Shown here: piece after piece, positions 1 to 18,094 of the stretch
Numbering within the stretch: the first letter of the stretch is position 1
Layout of the letters: each line of letters opens with the position of its first letter
The notes under the pieces: model-generated
Databases searched by the model: none
What the model was told of the DNA's origin: nothing
Seen by the model: the letters and a program-made list of their open reading frames with translations, nothing else
NCBI RefSeq assembly: GCF_041260155.1
Contig: NC_091932.1
Span: 23,716,746 to 23,780,745, forward strand
Direction of reading: 5' to 3'
DNA: 64,000 nucleotides
Source of the DNA: Ptychodera flava
Lineage: Eukaryota; Hemichordata; Enteropneusta; Ptychoderidae
Program-made: the position numbers and the translations under genes

Positions 1-36
1 TACAAAAAAGAAAATTAAACTATTCCTCGATTTATT

Positions 37-47
37 TATTGATCGAT

Positions 48-79
<32 letters not shown>

Positions 80-160
80 CGATTGAGAGATAGACACAGA
101 TAGACAGACAGACAGACAGAAAGAGACAAACAGAGATACAGAGAGAGGGAGAAGGGTGGA
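37..160. repeat. GATT/GACA simple repeats
   Basis: Runs of GATT and GACA. On the minus strand they lie just downstream of the decayed exon 1 at 199-388, the same place where intact copies carry CT-rich repeats in intron 1. Confidence 0.85.
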
Positions 161-198
161 AATGGACAGAAATAAAGTTACAATGCAGCCAACCTTTC

Positions 199-388
199 CA
201 TTAGACGATCCAAGAGCAGGTACTCGAAGCACAGAATTTTTCTCCCCACTGAAAATACTCTCAAAAGTATCCCTCACATCGGTTTTCTTTTGATCAAATA
301 AATCGTCAGGCCTACGTCGGTGTATTATCATATTTCCTTCAAAGTACTCTTTCCCGAAACGAACTGATGCCTTTAAGTATTGAGTCAA
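199..388 (-). pseudogene. Decayed first coding exon of an HNMT-like paralog
   Basis: The minus strand reads KEYFEG, then DTFES, then LRVPALGSSNG, matching coding exon 1 of the four intact genes (KEYFE, DTFESF, LRVLAVGTSDG). Two changes point to loss of function. The start context CTCACAATG has become CTCACACTTG, so the ATG is gone. The donor after the last G reads GAAAGG instead of GTAAGG. Two codons are also missing (190 nt against 196), but the frame is open. The polypyrimidine tract and AG upstream are still recognisable. Exons 2 and 3, if present, lie left of the window. A diverged gene with another start and donor is possible but less likely. Confidence 0.65.
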
Positions 389-573
389 GTGTGAGCTTCG
401 ATTGAAAAAAGACCTAAAGAAAAGAACAGTATTAAAGATTACCATTAATTATCCATTATCCATTGCTTTGATAAAAATTGTAACGGTGCTTCGTTAACTC
501 TACTGCGTGTGGAGGGGTCCCAGTCAGAAACTATGTAACGACTGCAGCTCGATTATAGTACCACTCTTTTTGA

Positions 574-715
574 GGCTGGGGATTTAGCCGAGCGGTTTTG
601 ATTGTGATGTCTTCGGCAGATGACTTGGTGCAGCACGTCGTGAGTCGGAATCTCATCGATAATTTCCATACAGACACAGTTTCAGAGACTTCCTGTGTGT
701 ACGTATTGCTTTTGC
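574..715 (+). mobile_element. tRNA-derived SINE head
   Basis: GGGATTTAGCCGAGCGGTTT resembles the A box region of Ser/Leu-type tRNAs. About 55 bases on, GAGTCGGAATCTC resembles a B box. The spacing suits a tRNA-related Pol III promoter, but the flanking stems do not pair as in a functional tRNA, so a SINE head or decayed tRNA is more likely. A related A-box head is at 28531. Confidence 0.5.
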
Positions 716-2156
716 GCCACGCCAAAAAACAAATATAACATACTTTAGTCAACTTTAAAGACTTACGTAGTTGTCTTCCATAACATGGGATAAGAAATTG
801 GCATCTGGGATGATTTGGCTATAAAACGTTATTTTAAATCAGGATGTAGGTTATAAGTGTATCATGTTATATTATTATAGGTAGCTATTAAGTGTGCTGA
901 AAAATCTATCCGAGATATCAATCTATCCGTGATATCAACGATTGGCCAAAATTGGTCAAAAGCTTAGCCCAGAAGTAGTATGTAAGTAACACCTAGCATC
1001 GTCATTCCTTTTAGGTCGCTGTGAATACGATGCGGTTTTTTGGCAGATATCGTAATGATAAAAAGAAACGATGTACTCGAAGACGCTGCAGATCACCCTC
1101 CACATCCCATCGAGCGATACACTGCGCTAATGTCATCGTAAATCCTTTGCGGTATTTTAGAATGATGCGCCTTTGAAACAGAAACTCGAACTTTGATCTT
1201 GTTCAATAATTTTATGGTCTATTACTTGCTGGGGCTCATTTTGAAGTTCTTGGAGTGAGAAATGTTTTCACCATCTTAGTAGTTGTATGGAAATCGAAAG
1301 AGGGTGGCACACATTTTGAATTTATGGATAAATGAAAGGTCATTTGTTTCAAAAGTACCATACTTTGCATGGGGATCCTGGATTTTTATGTTGTTAACAG
1401 AATCATGGTTGAAAATTTCACTCAAGAAAATTTGAGGAAAAGGCGTGCATTCTGCTTTGACCTCATAATGTCACACACACGGTAGCTGTGAATATACGAA
1501 ACATTTCATGGGTAGGGTATCGCTTCAGCAGGGGTCACGCCCGCCACTGACGTAGATGAATATGACTCAAGATTACTCGAGCCAATCTCAATTCATCCGG
1601 ACACTCTTAATTTTTCCTTCACAGCTTTGCACAGGATTTTGTGACAATATGGTAGCTTGCCTTTGATGAAGCAAATACCTGGCTCAATTATGGTGTTCAA
1701 CACAGTCACCTTTGGTTCGATACATGTCGAAGGCCTCAGTATACATTTAATGCCGATATTTCTAATGCTACAGAGACCTTCTCCGTGCCAAATCACAGGC
1801 CGCTATAAGGTAAGAGGTTTCTCAGACGTCGTTTCTTTCAACCTCACCCAGATCTTAACCAGTCGTATTCATATCCAAAAAAAAGATACTTTCTACATCG
1901 ATGCACGTCGTAAGCCGGTCCTTTCTTGATACAGCAACTTGCCGAGCAATCATGACATACCTTGTAATATCGTACTTTGAATTCGGATTCGAATTTTTTA
2001 GTCACATGGGATAAGTGAAGTATTTATTCATTTGACATGTGTGAACACCGTTAATGATTATGTAGGAACAAATCGATACTACGATGTAAATATCTAATTT
2101 GGCAGTGTGCCACTCGGTAACAGGTCTGGTCATTGCTGTTCTTGACACACAGAATG
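716..2156. other. No recognised gene
   Basis: About 1.4 kb of unique-looking sequence without a convincing exon. Short open stretches on both strands near 1600-1930 overlap each other and have no splice or domain support. Confidence 0.5.
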
Positions 2157-2157
2157 T

Positions 2158-3243
2158 GCTCACGTGTTTTACAACAGGTTCACTAATAGTAGTATGCTTC
2201 ACAGAACAATGAGATGTCTGCCATATCATTATGTAGCACGTTTCATCAACTTTCGCACAGTACTCTCTGAGTTAAATCACTAATTACAAACATTTATTTC
2301 ATACGCAAATGAGCTGTTTGTTAACTTAACACTACTCAATGCTTCATGGGACAATTAGATATCTATAAGATCAACATATGTAGTAAGTTTAATCAAATTT
2401 AATGCTATACTTTTTCAATAATATCACAAATTACAAAGTTCATTAAATATGAAAATGAAACCTCAATTGACTTTGCACTGCTCAATGTTTCATAGCACAA
2501 TTAGATATTTATCAAATCAATATCTGTAGCAGGTTTCACTAAATTTGGTACCGTAATTTTAGAGTTATATACATAATTACAAAGTTCATTAAATAGATAA
2601 ATAGACCCTTAATTACCTTCAAACTACAAAATGCTTTACAACACAGTCAGATATCTGTGGTATCAGTATCTGCAGCTGATTTCATCAAATTTGGTGCATT
2701 TATTTTGGAGTTATATGACTAATTGGTAAACTTCATAAAATATGCAAATGAGCAATATGTTAATTGACACTGCCCAATGCTTCTAAGTACAATTAGATAT
2801 ATATCAGATCAATATTTGTTTCATGTATCATCAAATTTGGTGCATGAATTTCAAATAATATCACTAATTACAAAGGTTTATTTAATATGCAAATGAGCTG
2901 ATAATTGATATGACACTCATAGTATCATCATAATGTTTTGAGATTGTCGTCTGTGAAATGTTTCATGAAATTTTGTGCAGTATTTGATATATCGACACTG
3001 TTATTACTGTCTCCATAGGGAAACCATTATATGAAAAAAATGATATTGCATAACTTCATTAATATGCAAGTCACACTAACCAAAATCTAATTGGTTCATG
3101 CAAGTAGCATATGGTACCTGTATGCAAAATCTGACTTGCATCTATTTAGCGTTTTTGAGTTCTCGTGTAAACAAACAGACAGACACATACACACACACAC
3201 ACATCGCTATAACTTTAGTTCATCTGTGTGAACACGTGAGCTA
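2158..3243 (-). mobile_element. Satellite-bearing element with CACGTG inverted ends (copy 1)
   Basis: It runs from GCTCACGTGTT at the left to AACACGTGAGC at the right, an inverted pair. Inside are about five diverged units of ~140-155 bp built around 'caaatgagc', 'caattagata' and 'tcaaatttggtgca'. A short TG/GACA-like simple repeat precedes the right end. The same architecture recurs at 5799, 8926, 22360 and 26571. It resembles non-autonomous Helentrons (subterminal inverted repeats, internal tandem array, 3' CTRR end), but that assignment is inference. Confidence 0.55.
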
Positions 3244-3438
3244 AAAATGATTATTACACCTCACTCATTCAGCGTGCATTTCCATTGGTTAAACACAACT
3301 CACGTGACATGTAAAAAGAATGTGATGATGCCCTCTGCATTTGATATTACATGGATGACGTCATTTTACTCACTGCGCGCCCATTCTGTGCATAACAAAT
3401 TGTCGTTCGCTAAGCGCTTGTGCTTGCAGTCGGCAACT

Positions 3439-3492
3439 ATGGCTGCAAAACGTCGTGCAGCTGTCACCGGCACAGATAGACGATATTTTGAT
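3439..3492 (+). other. Candidate first coding exon, unknown gene
   Basis: An ATG in good context (AACTATGG) opens 18 codons, MAAKRRAAVTGTDRRYFD, ending exactly at a consensus donor, GTAAGT. A second open stretch starting MATRNAISVFSDD follows from 3519. There is no recognised domain and no confirmed second exon. The area is next to repeats, so this may be a captured promoter/first-exon fragment rather than a live gene. Confidence 0.25.
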
Positions 3493-3736
3493 GTAAGTTA
3501 ACTGTAACCGAACGAAAATGGCAACAAGGAATGCAATTTCTGTGTTCAGCGACGATGCAAGCAACAAATTTGGATACGCCACCGAGGAGGGCGCACTTTC
3601 AGCGGCCTAGCGGCAACCCTAGACTGTGCACTGACAACATTTTACGCTGAGGTCCGGACTCAGAAAGGCGAACTATACTCGAAGAAGTCTTTAAGTTTTT
3701 TGTGTCTTTGCATGTTCGCTTGTTCGGTGTAATAAA

Positions 3737-3924
3737 AATAATAACACATGAGAGCTGGGGCAATATCATGATTTTTTTCCCTGCCCTCGGGCTGGTGGTC
3801 ATGATCGAAATACTGATGATGCCCTCGCCTACGGCTCGGGCATCATCAATATTTCGATCATGACCACCAACTCTTGGGCACGCAATAAATCGTGATATTG
3901 CCCTCGCTCTCATGTGTTATTATT
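3737..3924. repeat. Fold-back inverted repeat
   Basis: Arms of about 90 bp face each other: AATAATAACACATGAGAG at the left end is answered by CTCTCATGTGTTATTATT at the right end. The central parts (TGGTCATGATCGAAATA and its complement) pair closely around a loop of a few bases near 3830. The layout fits a small fold-back transposable element. Confidence 0.75.
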
Positions 3925-4029
3925 TAACTATTCACAATGTGGATTATGTCTTTGTGTGCGTTAACCAATTTATTCACGATGGCTTTTGAATACATTTATA
4001 TTGAACATTGTATCTCGCGTTTTATGGTA

Positions 4030-5235
4030 AAGTGCGCTTAAATTATTACTAGATTCACTATCTGGAATCCATTGCGACCAATATAATACCCCTTTAAAAT
4101 ATGTTCACGCCTGATAACAAGTTTGAACTTTTTTACATAGTTAATGATCTTGTTCACACTGGTTGTATGAAAGGGACGCAGCTGATACAATTGAAGAGAT
4201 GCTTTTTCTTGTCTCAAGCTAGTTTTATTTGGTGTATTATTAATTTTCCAGCCACATGATTTGAGAAGGCAATTTTTCATTGGGTAAAGTATCGGACTCT
4301 GCATTTAAGGAACACAAAATGCGGAATAACAACTCCAACAGTCGCAAATTTCTTCGAAAAAATGACCGGTGCACGTGATTTCAGAATTTCTCTTTAAAAG
4401 TGACCAATACAAATCCTAAGACTCTGTATTTTGCTCGATCATGTTTCTCTATAATTGATTTTTCTTTGTTTGCTATATCTTTGATCAACTCCTCTACTGC
4501 ACACTTACCCTTTCCGAGGGCAAGGGACTCTTTTACAATTTGAAACTTTACAATCTAGTTTCTTTCTCTGAAGGTTTTCAACAAAGAATCAGTGGCATTC
4601 AAGAAAAAGGGGAAAGCTATAGAGAAATTCCAGTCGTTTTTAAAAGTGCATAAAGATGCAAAAAGGTGATATAAGATATACATGAAGCAGTAAGTTTATG
4701 CAACTGTAGTAGGGTGCATAACAATGATTAATTGTGGTGAGCCATTATACATATTTGCAGGCTTGCATAATGGTGTTTACAGGTGTAGCTTTATGCTGCA
4801 TAAAGGTGGTTAATGAAGAACTTTAATCGCCTTATGTTACCTTTATGCAATGCATAAATCTTGGTTTTCGTCTTGTGGTGATTAGGTAATATCAGAACCC
4901 TGTAGACAACTTGATTGAACTATCAACACAGGGCGGTACAATCTACAACTGTCCGACTTAGGGATTTTAACTCTAGTTTCTACTTCGAAACTCTCTCTGT
5001 ACATTTCAATGGATTTCTTGTTCTTTGAAAAGTGATACAGTGTTACGAGGAAGTTCAAGCGAGCCTTTAGCCAGTAAGGGACTCCTTTCTCACATGACTG
5101 TGTTTGTGTACCCAATACCCTGAAGATTGTTTTAAGGCGTTTTATACAGTCCAAACTATTAGCTATGAGCTACAATTTTTCGTACCATTTTGTAACTGCT
5201 TGTTATTTTCCACTACATTTAGACATTAGTTTTAA
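4030..5235 (-). repeat. 3' flank block of HNMT-like unit 1
   Basis: Two sub-blocks recur downstream of each array copy. One (4030-4560) carries 'aaaatatgttcac' and 'tgaaagggacg'. The other (4890-5235) carries 'gggattttaactctag' and 'tttgaaaagtgatac'. Related blocks are at 18.1-18.9, 30.6-31.9, 41.2-44.3, 45.7-47.0, 53.7-55.1 and 62.3-63.7 kb. TTTAAT at 5231-5236 reads ATTAAA on the minus strand, about 100 nt after the gene 1 stop, and may be its poly(A) signal. Confidence 0.7.
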
Positions 5236-5334
5236 TGACATTATTTATAAAGAAAATAGCCTTCTTCACGGCTTTTTGTCTTGTAACATTGTAGTATGTG
5301 AAATATCAAAAAGTGCTGCATCAATAATGTGCTT

Positions 5335-11625
<6,291 letters not shown>

Positions 11626-11884
11626 TGTGAGCTTAAAAGGAAAGAAAAGAGGCAAGACATAAGCACTACACTTACGATTAATAGGAGGTCAAGCTCTGTA
11701 CATATTATATTATTTTTGTCATCGCGACATGAAAGCTTTTAATTGTTTTGACTTGTAAATGATTATACTAATTATTTTACTTTATTTCTTTGTTCAAGAA
11801 GTTTTGATGAGAACATGTGATAATGTTTGTTGGCTACAAGGACCATATGTGATATTTAACCTTCTTAATTTGCTTTACGCAATT

Positions 11885-12350
11885 GTTAGGCATGTTCTTT
11901 GACAAGAAATATACGCATCAGCAATGCCACACAAAGTTTTCTGGAGTTCTTTCTGTGTACGCAACCATCAGACTGATTCTTCGCAGCCCATTGTTTCTAA
12001 GTTGCGACATATCATATCATATCATATTATATCATATCATATCATATCATATCACATCACATCACATCATATCATATCATCATATCATATCATATCATAT
12101 ATCACATCACATCATATCATATCAGATCACATCACATCATATCGTATCATATCACATCACATCACATCATATGATATGATATGCCTTATCATATCATATC
12201 ATATCAAACAATATAACATCAAATTACATCACATCACAGTACCCCATATCATATCATATTACATTAGCATATCACATCACATGACATCACATTATATCCC
12301 ATTACATCATATGATATGATACGGTTTCATATCATATCATATCATATCTG
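11885..12350 (+). repeat. (TATCA)n array with ~110-bp unique module, upstream of gene 1
   Basis: A unique stretch with 'gcaaccatcagactgattct' and 'aagttgcgacatatc' runs into about 340 bp of TATCA/CATCA pentamers. The array has short inverted segments (TATGATATGATA) near 12170 and 12310. The same module plus pentamer array occurs at 34690-34950 in this orientation, and inverted at 23466-23830 and 49862-50035. Confidence 0.8.
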
Positions 12351-12949
12351 AAGTTCAGTATGGTAGCAATATTTTACCCCAAGGATGAAGGTTGTGTGCA
12401 TTTGTGGCACAAAAAAACTTCAATTTTAGTATTAATTAGAAAAATTAATCTTAGTCAAAAACTTGATACTTTTTCTGAAATTCAATGTTTCACTTGAAAC
12501 AAGAGTGTATGTAGAAAAAATGACGATTTTATTTTGAAATGAATATCCTCATTCCAAAGTGGCATGAGTTGAAAGACCGGCACTTAAGAAAGTGATTAAA
12601 AACATGATTAGCAAAATTAAAATGCCTCTTATACATAATGTAAGAACTTCATTGCCAAACAAAACAGACGTTTTTGTATGTTATATAGCTTTTAAATGAC
12701 ATAATGTGAAAAATTCAGCAACTTTGACCCTGCCAGAGTGGAGGTAAATTCTTTGGAAATCCTGAAATAGGGAAAAAAGAGAAGCCAGGAAATCGGATGT
12801 TTTAAATATAAATTAATGTATCACCTGCTTGACAAGTAAAAGGTGAACCCGACGAAAATTTAACAAGTTAACAAAATAATTAAAATTGAATTATTCTTTG
12901 CGATAAAAAGTGATTTTTAGTTAAATACACTGTGTTGTGTGCAGCTACC
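12351..12949. other. No recognised gene
   Basis: AT-rich sequence with no open frame of note, between the pentamer array and the upstream block of gene 1. It would lie in the proposed 5' UTR intron of gene 1. Confidence 0.5.
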
Positions 12950-13990
12950 CCTTAGGGAGCTTGTCCAAAATTTATTTAGCTCTTAAGATAACATGTGTAC
13001 ATTGTGCTACTTTTCCTCGCTGTATTGTTTTGTATGTGATTTACCGTCCTTTTTCCGTAATCCTTTGTCCAAACTTGACAGCAGATGTCAAGATGTTCGT
13101 GTGCTAATAACGCTTTGTAGCAACTGTTTGTTTAACGACGACGGCGGAAGTTAACCAAAGACGTGACCTCCGTGTCATTGATAATGAAGTGCCAATTTCT
13201 TGACCTTTTGCCCTGACCCAGAAAATCCAGAATAGGCGACTCCGTGCCAACGTTTAATGGCCTAATTTCCATTCCACAAGACAGAGATGTATAAACTCAT
13301 GTGCTTCTCTTCTACATACAAGGGAAAATATCTCATTGCACACATGGCGATTTTTTGCAAAACTATATTTTGACATACGCTTTGACATTCTGAAGATACA
13401 AACCTGTGAAAATAAACGACCTACAAGAGTATAAATAAATATACAACCCAAATACGACAGCCGCCATAGAAATAAATGTCTCGGACAAGATTGGCATGTA
13501 ATTTGAACTTTGTCCAACCATCATTCTTAATCCAGAAATCAAGCAATACAAACGGCACTTGAAAACTGACAGAAAAGCGATGGAATGAATTCTTGGTTAA
13601 GAAAATCGGATGACGTCTGTCGCGTTCCGACTGACAGGGCCTTCTCAGTTTTGCTTCGTTTAGCAAATAACTAAGGAAACACAATTTACATGTGTCACTA
13701 TTATCACTCTGTTATTCAATTCATACTCGATCTTACCTTCTAGATGACGTGTGGAATGAACAGGAATTGCACCTTTGGCGGATTTTGTGTTTAGGTATGC
13801 GCAAGAACGGAACGAGCACAATTTACTGCAATAAAGTGGAACTATGGACGTCCGGTCACGACATGCGACCTTCGACCTCAAGACTGTGACCTGCAACTTT
13901 AAAACGGTCGCCCTCAAACTTCAACTGCTTAATAACCGTCCATGCTGATGTTGAGCAACTAACCTGCGAGTATTTATTTGTTAATTATGT
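12950..13990 (-). promoter_or_regulatory. Upstream block of gene 1: likely promoter and non-coding first exon
   Basis: Minus-strand layout: AATAAATACTCGCAGGTT (TATA-like, near 13970-13985), about 230 nt, then CATCTAGAAG|GTAAGATCGA with the donor at 13736-13735. The same donor context is kept in blocks upstream of gene 2 (26297), gene 3 (39959) and gene 4 (53203), and in a spare copy at 55301. Each intact gene has a polypyrimidine-AG acceptor just before CTCACAATG, so this exon could splice to it. Stops and frame disagreement among copies argue that the exon is non-coding. The remainder (12950-13730) would be intronic. A dispersed repeat with a fortuitous GTAAG is the alternative. Confidence 0.45.
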
Positions 13991-13999
13991 TATTTATTT

Positions 14000-16600
14000 A
14001 TTAAAGTAATGAATTATTTATTTATTGATTTAACTTGTTTGTTATTTTGATAATTAATATAAGTATTATATAGAAATAATAACGCGAACAATAATAGGTT
14101 CAATTTCCATGAAAAGTTCACCATTAGGGTATTTTGGTCGAAAAGACCAATATGATATCGATTTCACTGCCCCGTGTTTCCATGGTAGCCATTTTAGGGG
14201 TTGAAAATTTCCATTTTTCTAATAGCCCATCAAAAGAAACTTTGATTGATATGAAATTATCTAGTGGGGGAGTTCGGGTCAGAGAACACAAAAAACAGAC
14301 TTATTTTAATGTCTCAAGTTGCCATGATAACGATTTTGGCATTGAAAATGTAACTTTTTCCCTAATTCCTATTAAAAATGTACTCGGACATAAATCCAGG
14401 TATTTTGGGAATAACCTCATTATTATGCTCCTTTTTTAATCCAATTTTACCGCGAAAAAATCAAAATTAAACCTTTTTGGGGGGATGCCCGTCCCCCACT
14501 GCACTGAGCGATCGCGAGCAAACTGAGAACGCGTTAAGCATGTTCGCTAAGCACACAGAACGAAATTTCAAACCACGCAGCGCAGTGTACGTGTGAGAAA
14601 TTGTAGGTCGGCAGCATAATTTCACCCGAATTCACAGGCTTTTGATTCACCACTACTAATGTTGTGAATTACCGAATGTTTAGAAGTATTTCCCAACATT
14701 GACGTAATGGTGTTTTGAGGTAAAAGGTCAAATAGCGTCCAATAACACCAAAAGTTATTGTACTCCGCGTCAAAGTTATTGGACTCTGCGTCCTCTGATA
14801 CCGAAATTTACTGTACGAAGAAACTCCATAGATTGCAGACGCAGGTGTATAATAATAAAGATAATGTATATTGGGGCCATTCTGGTCAAAATTATGTTTT
14901 CCGTTAATTTTAGTGTGTTAGAATTAATTTTATATAGACCAGAAATAATTTTTCAAGCATTTTTAATTTTGTTTCATGCAGTCATCCCAAATAAGTGTTA
15001 TATAGTATATTACTAACTTATTATGCATTCATCGAATTAAGTTTATGCCTTCAAATTAATTTAATGTGCTAAAATTAATTCTACTAGTATCTCAAATTAA
15101 TTTTATGAACCCAATTCCCCTTAGCACCCAATGTACCATTATTTATTACAAGTAGTAACAGTAGCGCACAGGTTTTTTTATTTAAAACATGATTCACTGG
15201 TACTTATTTATTTTATGGATTAACAATTAATGATTTCGTTACCTCATTCCAGGAAGAATAATGAAGACAAATTATTTCTGATTGTTTAACTATAGTAAAA
15301 TTATGACCATGTAGTGGTACATTATTTTAGTGTGACCTGGCGTGACCCAAAAACTCTATGATTAGCTAGATCCCTTTCCATGGTAGCAACGGCTAAATTT
15401 GAACATGGTGCCTGTATACCTTTAAACACTTTTTTAAATCCAGCAGGCCAAGACAAGGGGGAAATATTACAAGATAAATGGTTTCACGTTTAATACTGGC
15501 CTACTTGACATAGAAGAGGGCTCTCACTTGTGCGAACGTCGTAGGAAACACTTATTGCAACAGTTTACCCTAAATATAAAAGAATCGGCTGTCAATTAAA
15601 CTGCGGTTGCTAACCAACCGGAGGCAAACAGTGAGACTAAACGTGCCCAGAGACTAATCGTTTTGGCGTGTGCCAACTCACAGTTATAGAAAACCGCAAA
15701 GACTAGTCGTTTTGACGTGTGCCGGCTAATCGGCTAACAAAAAGCAGGAAACCGCAAAACCGCAAAAAGTGATAAAGAAATGTAAATAGCTATGGAATAG
15801 TTTCTATAAAAATCTCTACATATGTATATCAACCTGGGGAATAAGCTTTTGACCTGTTGCACAATGCTCAATGCAATTGCCAGTATTATATTGTAAAAGG
15901 CGATAGTCATATCAAACTATTGACATGCGACAAAAATAATTAATCTTTCCACCTTTGAGCTTGGTGAAAAACGCATTTATTGATTCGCCAAAGGCCTGTG
16001 GCTTCGCTTATTTTCGCACAAGTGCTACATAGACATAGGAAAAAGTTCGACTCACCCTCTGGATTGTTGAGAATATAACTGACTATTTCATTGAATCCGC
16101 CATGATGAGAGTTCTCGAATCCAAAACTGTAGCTGTGCTCGAATACAAATGTCTTCTCATTAAATTACGTCATGTATACAAGAGTTAGCATTCCAAAGTC
16201 TGTCACCCCGTTTTTTTTTCAAAGTTTGGAAAGGGCGGCATTTCCATCTGAATGATTGAACGACGTGAAACACAAATTCCATCGCATAAGCTTATGTTCC
16301 GGCAACATGTACAGTAGAAATATGCTGCAGTTACGTAAGCTTATAAGCTTATACTCCACAAAATGGCCACAGGCGGCGTGAACTATCTGAAAGGGTTCCC
16401 TAAACGTCCTACTTGGTACCTTAGACACTCACATGTGATATCCTGAAAAGTATTCTCTGCAGTAATTCCAGTTTCTATCAACATTCAACTGTTCAACGAC
16501 ACGATAGCACGAGCATTACTGACACGCGCACATAGACTCAATTGCGCATGCTCTCTGAAGGGCGTGCGCGTGAATTGCGCGTGTTACAACAGTGAAGAAC
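14000..16600. other. Unassigned spacer with no recognised gene
   Basis: A plus-strand open frame at 14134-14439 has no recognisable domain. Near 15650-15720 a short motif, ACTAATCGTTTTGGCGTGTG, recurs about 57 bp on with two changes. A candidate exon at 16056-16164 is listed separately. Confidence 0.4.
16056..16164 (-). other. Candidate internal exon, unknown gene
   Basis: The minus strand is open for 36 codons, containing TFVFEHSYSFGFENSHHGGF then NEIVSYILNNPEG, and ends at a good donor, GTGAGT. The composition looks protein-like, but I do not recognise the family and see no partner exon. The acceptor is weak (AATGAG or GAGAAG). Confidence 0.2.
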
Positions 16601-16709
16601 GCGAATCTTAGGGTCTCTGCCAGACTACACAGGCAAGGCGAAACATGCGAGATGCAAAAAAAATGTTTAATCTGCAATGCCAATATGAAGCTTACGAGGT
16701 TCGGTGCTC

Positions 16710-16710
<1 letters not shown>

Positions 16711-16764
<54 letters not shown>

Positions 16765-16770
16765 GAGAGA
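16711..16770. repeat. (AG)n
   Basis: Dinucleotide AG tract in intergenic DNA. The open frame over it is an artefact. Confidence 0.95.
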
Positions 16771-17103
16771 TTGTTAATTTATGTTCGAAATCTCTTTCAT
16801 AGTCGTAAATTTTGAAGGAAGAAAACTAAAAACAAATTAAATTGAACTGATTGAACGTGTATCCATCAAGTTCGCACAAAAGTAAAAAACTGCTTAGTGT
16901 CACTTTTCCGACAAGCATTACCCCTTGGGTTATGATATCCCCCCTCTCTCCTAACAGTATGATGCATAATTCGGCGCTGCACGTACGACAATTGGAAGTC
17001 ATCCATCGACAAAATTAAAATAAACAACACCTCTTTTTCAGAATTCCAACACAGTGTCAATGAACTGTTATTAGATCTCTATATAATACTTATAGCCCCT
17101 CAA

Positions 17104-17612
17104 CTTATAATAATAATAATAATAATAATAATATAATATAATAATAATAGTTTATTGTGGTCAAAGGCCTGCGTTCATATACAAATTTCGGAAAAAAACA
17201 TCCTATACACAATAATTTGAAGTCATACATCAATGTAGCGGTACACTCTTCAACATGTACTGTTTTTCCCTTGGAAAAGGCTTAAAAATAAATTTACAGA
17301 GATCGAGTAAAGTTTTCGGCTGTTTTGTCTGAACAAGTCCTGTAAATTTAAGAATATTCCCTTCTCTCTGAAAATAACTATTTCATAATACGAACATATT
17401 AAAGGAAAATGGAACCAATTCTAAACTTCCCCAAAATTACACAGTGTACAAAGCCTATCTCTTAAGTCAATATTCTGTCTTCTCCTCTCTTCAATAGCTG
17501 CTGGCATAGTTCCATAACGAAACGTGCAAAAGCTTGAATGTATTGAATATTGCAGTCCAGTGAAAAGTTTTTTTCTTACAGCAATTGCAAAGATTCAAAC
17601 CTTAGTCATGTG
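17104..17612 (-). mobile_element. LINE 3' fragment
   Basis: On the minus strand the end of a LINE ORF2 is recognisable: IDLRDRLCTLCNFGEV, then NWFHF, then LFRQNSRKLYSISVNLF. It is followed by a 3' tail of (ATT)n-type repeats (plus-strand AATAATAAT at 17108-17150). The same end is at 28062-28365 and 56793-57260. The CxxC motif matches the cysteine-rich C-terminal region of CR1/L2-like LINEs. Frames are broken. Confidence 0.7.
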
Positions 17613-17998
17613 ACTATGTTATGAGAATCGCACCATGTTCGTCAAGTGCGTTCTGACTGACAGCCTGGGGCCTTCTTATCTTTGCTTCTTTTAGCAAATA
17701 ACTCAGGAAGCACAATTTATAAGTGCCACTATATAATCACTGTATTTTTCAATGAATATCGATCTTATTCTCTTGGTGAAGTTGTCGGATGTGCAGTTAT
17801 TGCGCGGGTAGCGGGTATTGTGTTAAGTTATGCACAGGAACGAGCACAATTTATGGCAAGACGCCTGGAACTGGAAATCCGGTCACGACATGAGACCTGC
17901 AACTTTAAGGCTGTGACGTGCGACATAGTGCCCTCGATCTGTAGATGCACAATAGCAGTTAGGGCTGATGTTGCAAAACTAACCTGCGAGTATTTATT
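17613..17998 (-). repeat. Partial upstream block (fossil of a lost unit)
   Basis: It has the proximal half of the block seen at 13600-13990 ('agcaaataactcaggaagcac', 'gtccggtcacgacatg', 'aacctgcgagtatttattt'). The donor context has decayed (GATCTTATTCTC instead of GATCTTACCTTC). It directly abuts the 3' flank of gene 2, so it probably belongs to a unit whose exons were lost. Confidence 0.5.
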
Positions 17999-18017
17999 TA
18001 TTTATTTATTTATTTAT

Positions 18018-18084
<67 letters not shown>

Positions 18085-18085
18085 A
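17993..18085. repeat. (TTTA)n then (GTTA)n
   Basis: Tetranucleotide runs extending the TATA-like end of the partial upstream block. Similar TTTA expansions follow the blocks at 13.99 and 55.56 kb. Confidence 0.95.
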
Positions 18086-18094
18086 GCTTAGTTC

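Noticed and set aside
574-660. Functional tRNA gene
   Set aside because: A-box and B-box-like motifs are present, but I could not form acceptor and anticodon stems; called a SINE head instead.
4882-5154. Minus-strand 90-codon frame downstream of gene 1, related to frames at 43977-44273 and 63209-63409
   Set aside because: Part of the duplicated 3' flank. Frames are not conserved in all copies, and it lies past the likely poly(A) signal.
11885-12350. CRISPR-like array of short direct repeats
   Set aside because: Pure pentamer repeat without unique spacers in a clearly eukaryotic context.
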